Positions 63,512 to 64,000 of a stretch of 64,000 bases of DNA are shown piece after piece. The DNA comes from Sulfurimonas sp. (GTDB lineage: Bacteria > Campylobacterota > Campylobacteria > Campylobacterales > Sulfurimonadaceae): the NCBI GenBank assembly GCA_028687935.1, contig JAQTZE010000004.1, positions 67,875 through 131,874 on the forward strand. The letters are read 5' to 3'. The stretch's first letter is position 1; each line of letters opens with the position of its first letter. The notes below the pieces were generated by a model. The model did not search any database, was not told where the DNA came from, and saw only the letters and a list, made by a program, of their open reading frames with translations. Made by a program: the position numbers and the translations under genes.

Positions 63512-64000
63512 TTATCTGAGATTATTGTTATCAGACATTTGCGCTTCGTATTTCACTATCTTATTTCTGCCGGTAGTTTTTGCTACATAAAGTGCTGTAT
63601 CAGCAAATTTGATACATTTCCAGATAGTGTCTCCATCGGTCGGAAATGTAGAGATGCCTATACTCATAGTCTTTTGCATAGTCTCTCCATTGCCTACTTC
63701 AAAAATGAGATTCGCAAAGGCAGAGTGAATTTTTTTAGCAACATTAAGAGTGCCTTCTTCACTTGCATTGTAGAGCAGAACAACGAACTCTTCGCCTCCA
63801 TAACGTATTGCGAGATCCGCTTCACGGATACAATCATGTAAAACTTTTCCTATTTCAACGATGACTTTATCGCCTACATCGTGTCCATAAGTATCATTGA
63901 CTTTTTTGAAGTAGTCAACATCGAGCATTAGTATGCTGTAGGTCTCATTGGAACGTTTTGCCTGAGACATAAATTGATCGATAAATTCTTCTAAAAATCT
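63512..64000 (-). CDS. GGDEF protein, 5' part outside window
   Basis: The track starts at Met 63970, but the frame stays open to the window end and encodes RFLEEFIDQF before it, which fits the normal GGDEF opening (NRRFLEE...). So this is the C-terminal part of a larger protein. It has ILMLDVDYFKKVNDTYGHDVGD, the intact active site IRYGGEEF, and READ five residues earlier as I-site, then SIGISTFPTDGD. It should be an active, feedback-inhibited diguanylate cyclase. Sensory domains lie outside the window. The last residues (AQMSDNNNLR) follow the domain directly. Confidence 0.93.
   Translation of the reverse strand, partial: RFLEEFIDQFMSQAKRSNETYSILMLDVDYFKKVNDTYGHDVGDKVIVEIGKVLHDCIREADLAIRYGGEEFVVLLYNASEEGTLNVAKKIHSAFANLIFEVGNGETMQKTMSIGISTFPTDGDTIWKCIKFADTALYVAKTTGRNKIVKYEAQMSDNNNLR

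Overview
The window looks like a chromosomal segment of a low-GC Campylobacterota bacterium, most likely close to Sulfurimonas or a similar free-living sulfur or hydrogen oxidiser. This is inferred from several lineage-typical features: the Wolinella-type frdCAB operon, the cbpA-hspR pair, fused ispDF next to an HP1021-type atypical response regulator, a stand-alone ATP sulfurylase and pgpA, desulforubrerythrin, sigma54- and sigma28-controlled flagellar genes, and free-living traits such as many diguanylate cyclases, an MFS transporter and phosphofructokinase. I cannot fix the genus without a database search. I saw no tRNA, rRNA, insertion sequence, prophage or CRISPR array.

Layout. 1-2.9 kb (minus): a three-gene sensory unit made of a periplasmic binding/PAS protein, a SCO1-like protein and a diguanylate cyclase cut by the window edge. 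3.0-6.7 kb (minus): holA, rnr and an HDOD protein. 6.8-9.0 kb: a small unknown gene, a GreB-like factor, then an iron/oxidative-stress pair (Dps-like ferritin and desulforubrerythrin) behind a Fur-like palindrome. 9.1-16.8 kb: purL, a 430-bp palindrome-rich spacer, pfkA, an MFS transporter, purH and an M29-like peptidase. 16.9-22.2 kb: cbpA-hspR with an HspR operator, murA, two unknown genes, a DEDDh exonuclease, an unknown gene and rsmD. 22.2-26.2 kb: flgI-flgJ-flgM-flgN-flgK with a sigma54 promoter before flgI and a sigma28 promoter before flgM. 26.2-31.4 kb: an orphan DppC-like permease, comEA, ychJ, pta-ackA and a cold-shock gene with a long structured leader. 31.6-42.4 kb: a probable sigma28-dependent flagellar-regulon protein, an S4 protein, a second periplasmic-sensor plus diguanylate cyclase unit, DUF445, a lone RND pump, rhodanese and a chemoreceptor with a CZB domain. 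42.6-52.4 kb: frdCAB, gdhA, an MscS-type channel, then a TorD / polyferredoxin / shikimate-dehydrogenase-like / unknown cluster of the kind that accompanies formate dehydrogenase, but with no dehydrogenase beside it. 52.4-59.0 kb: pgpA, ATP sulfurylase, HP1021-type regulator and ispDF (minus), thiC and mrp (plus). 59.1-64 kb (minus): a MacB/DevA-type tripartite efflux operon behind a palindrome, and another GGDEF protein cut by the window end.

The strongest unexplained signal is not a gene. The 8-mer AAACGCAR (reverse YTGCGTTT) is scattered through the whole window, about 130 copies by hand count against roughly 8 expected for the 7-mer core. It occurs in both orientations, in more than one reading frame, and as densely between genes as within them. 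This is how a DNA uptake sequence or another genome-wide recognition word behaves. A comEA competence gene lies in the window with two copies of the word immediately beyond its stop codon.

Other points of interest are the loss of the Wolinella FrdC Glu180 equivalent (E-pathway), an Mrp ATPase lacking the family CxxC but carrying a Cys-rich tail, a receiver domain with Ser in place of the phosphorylated Asp, and several intergenic palindromic (REP-like) elements.
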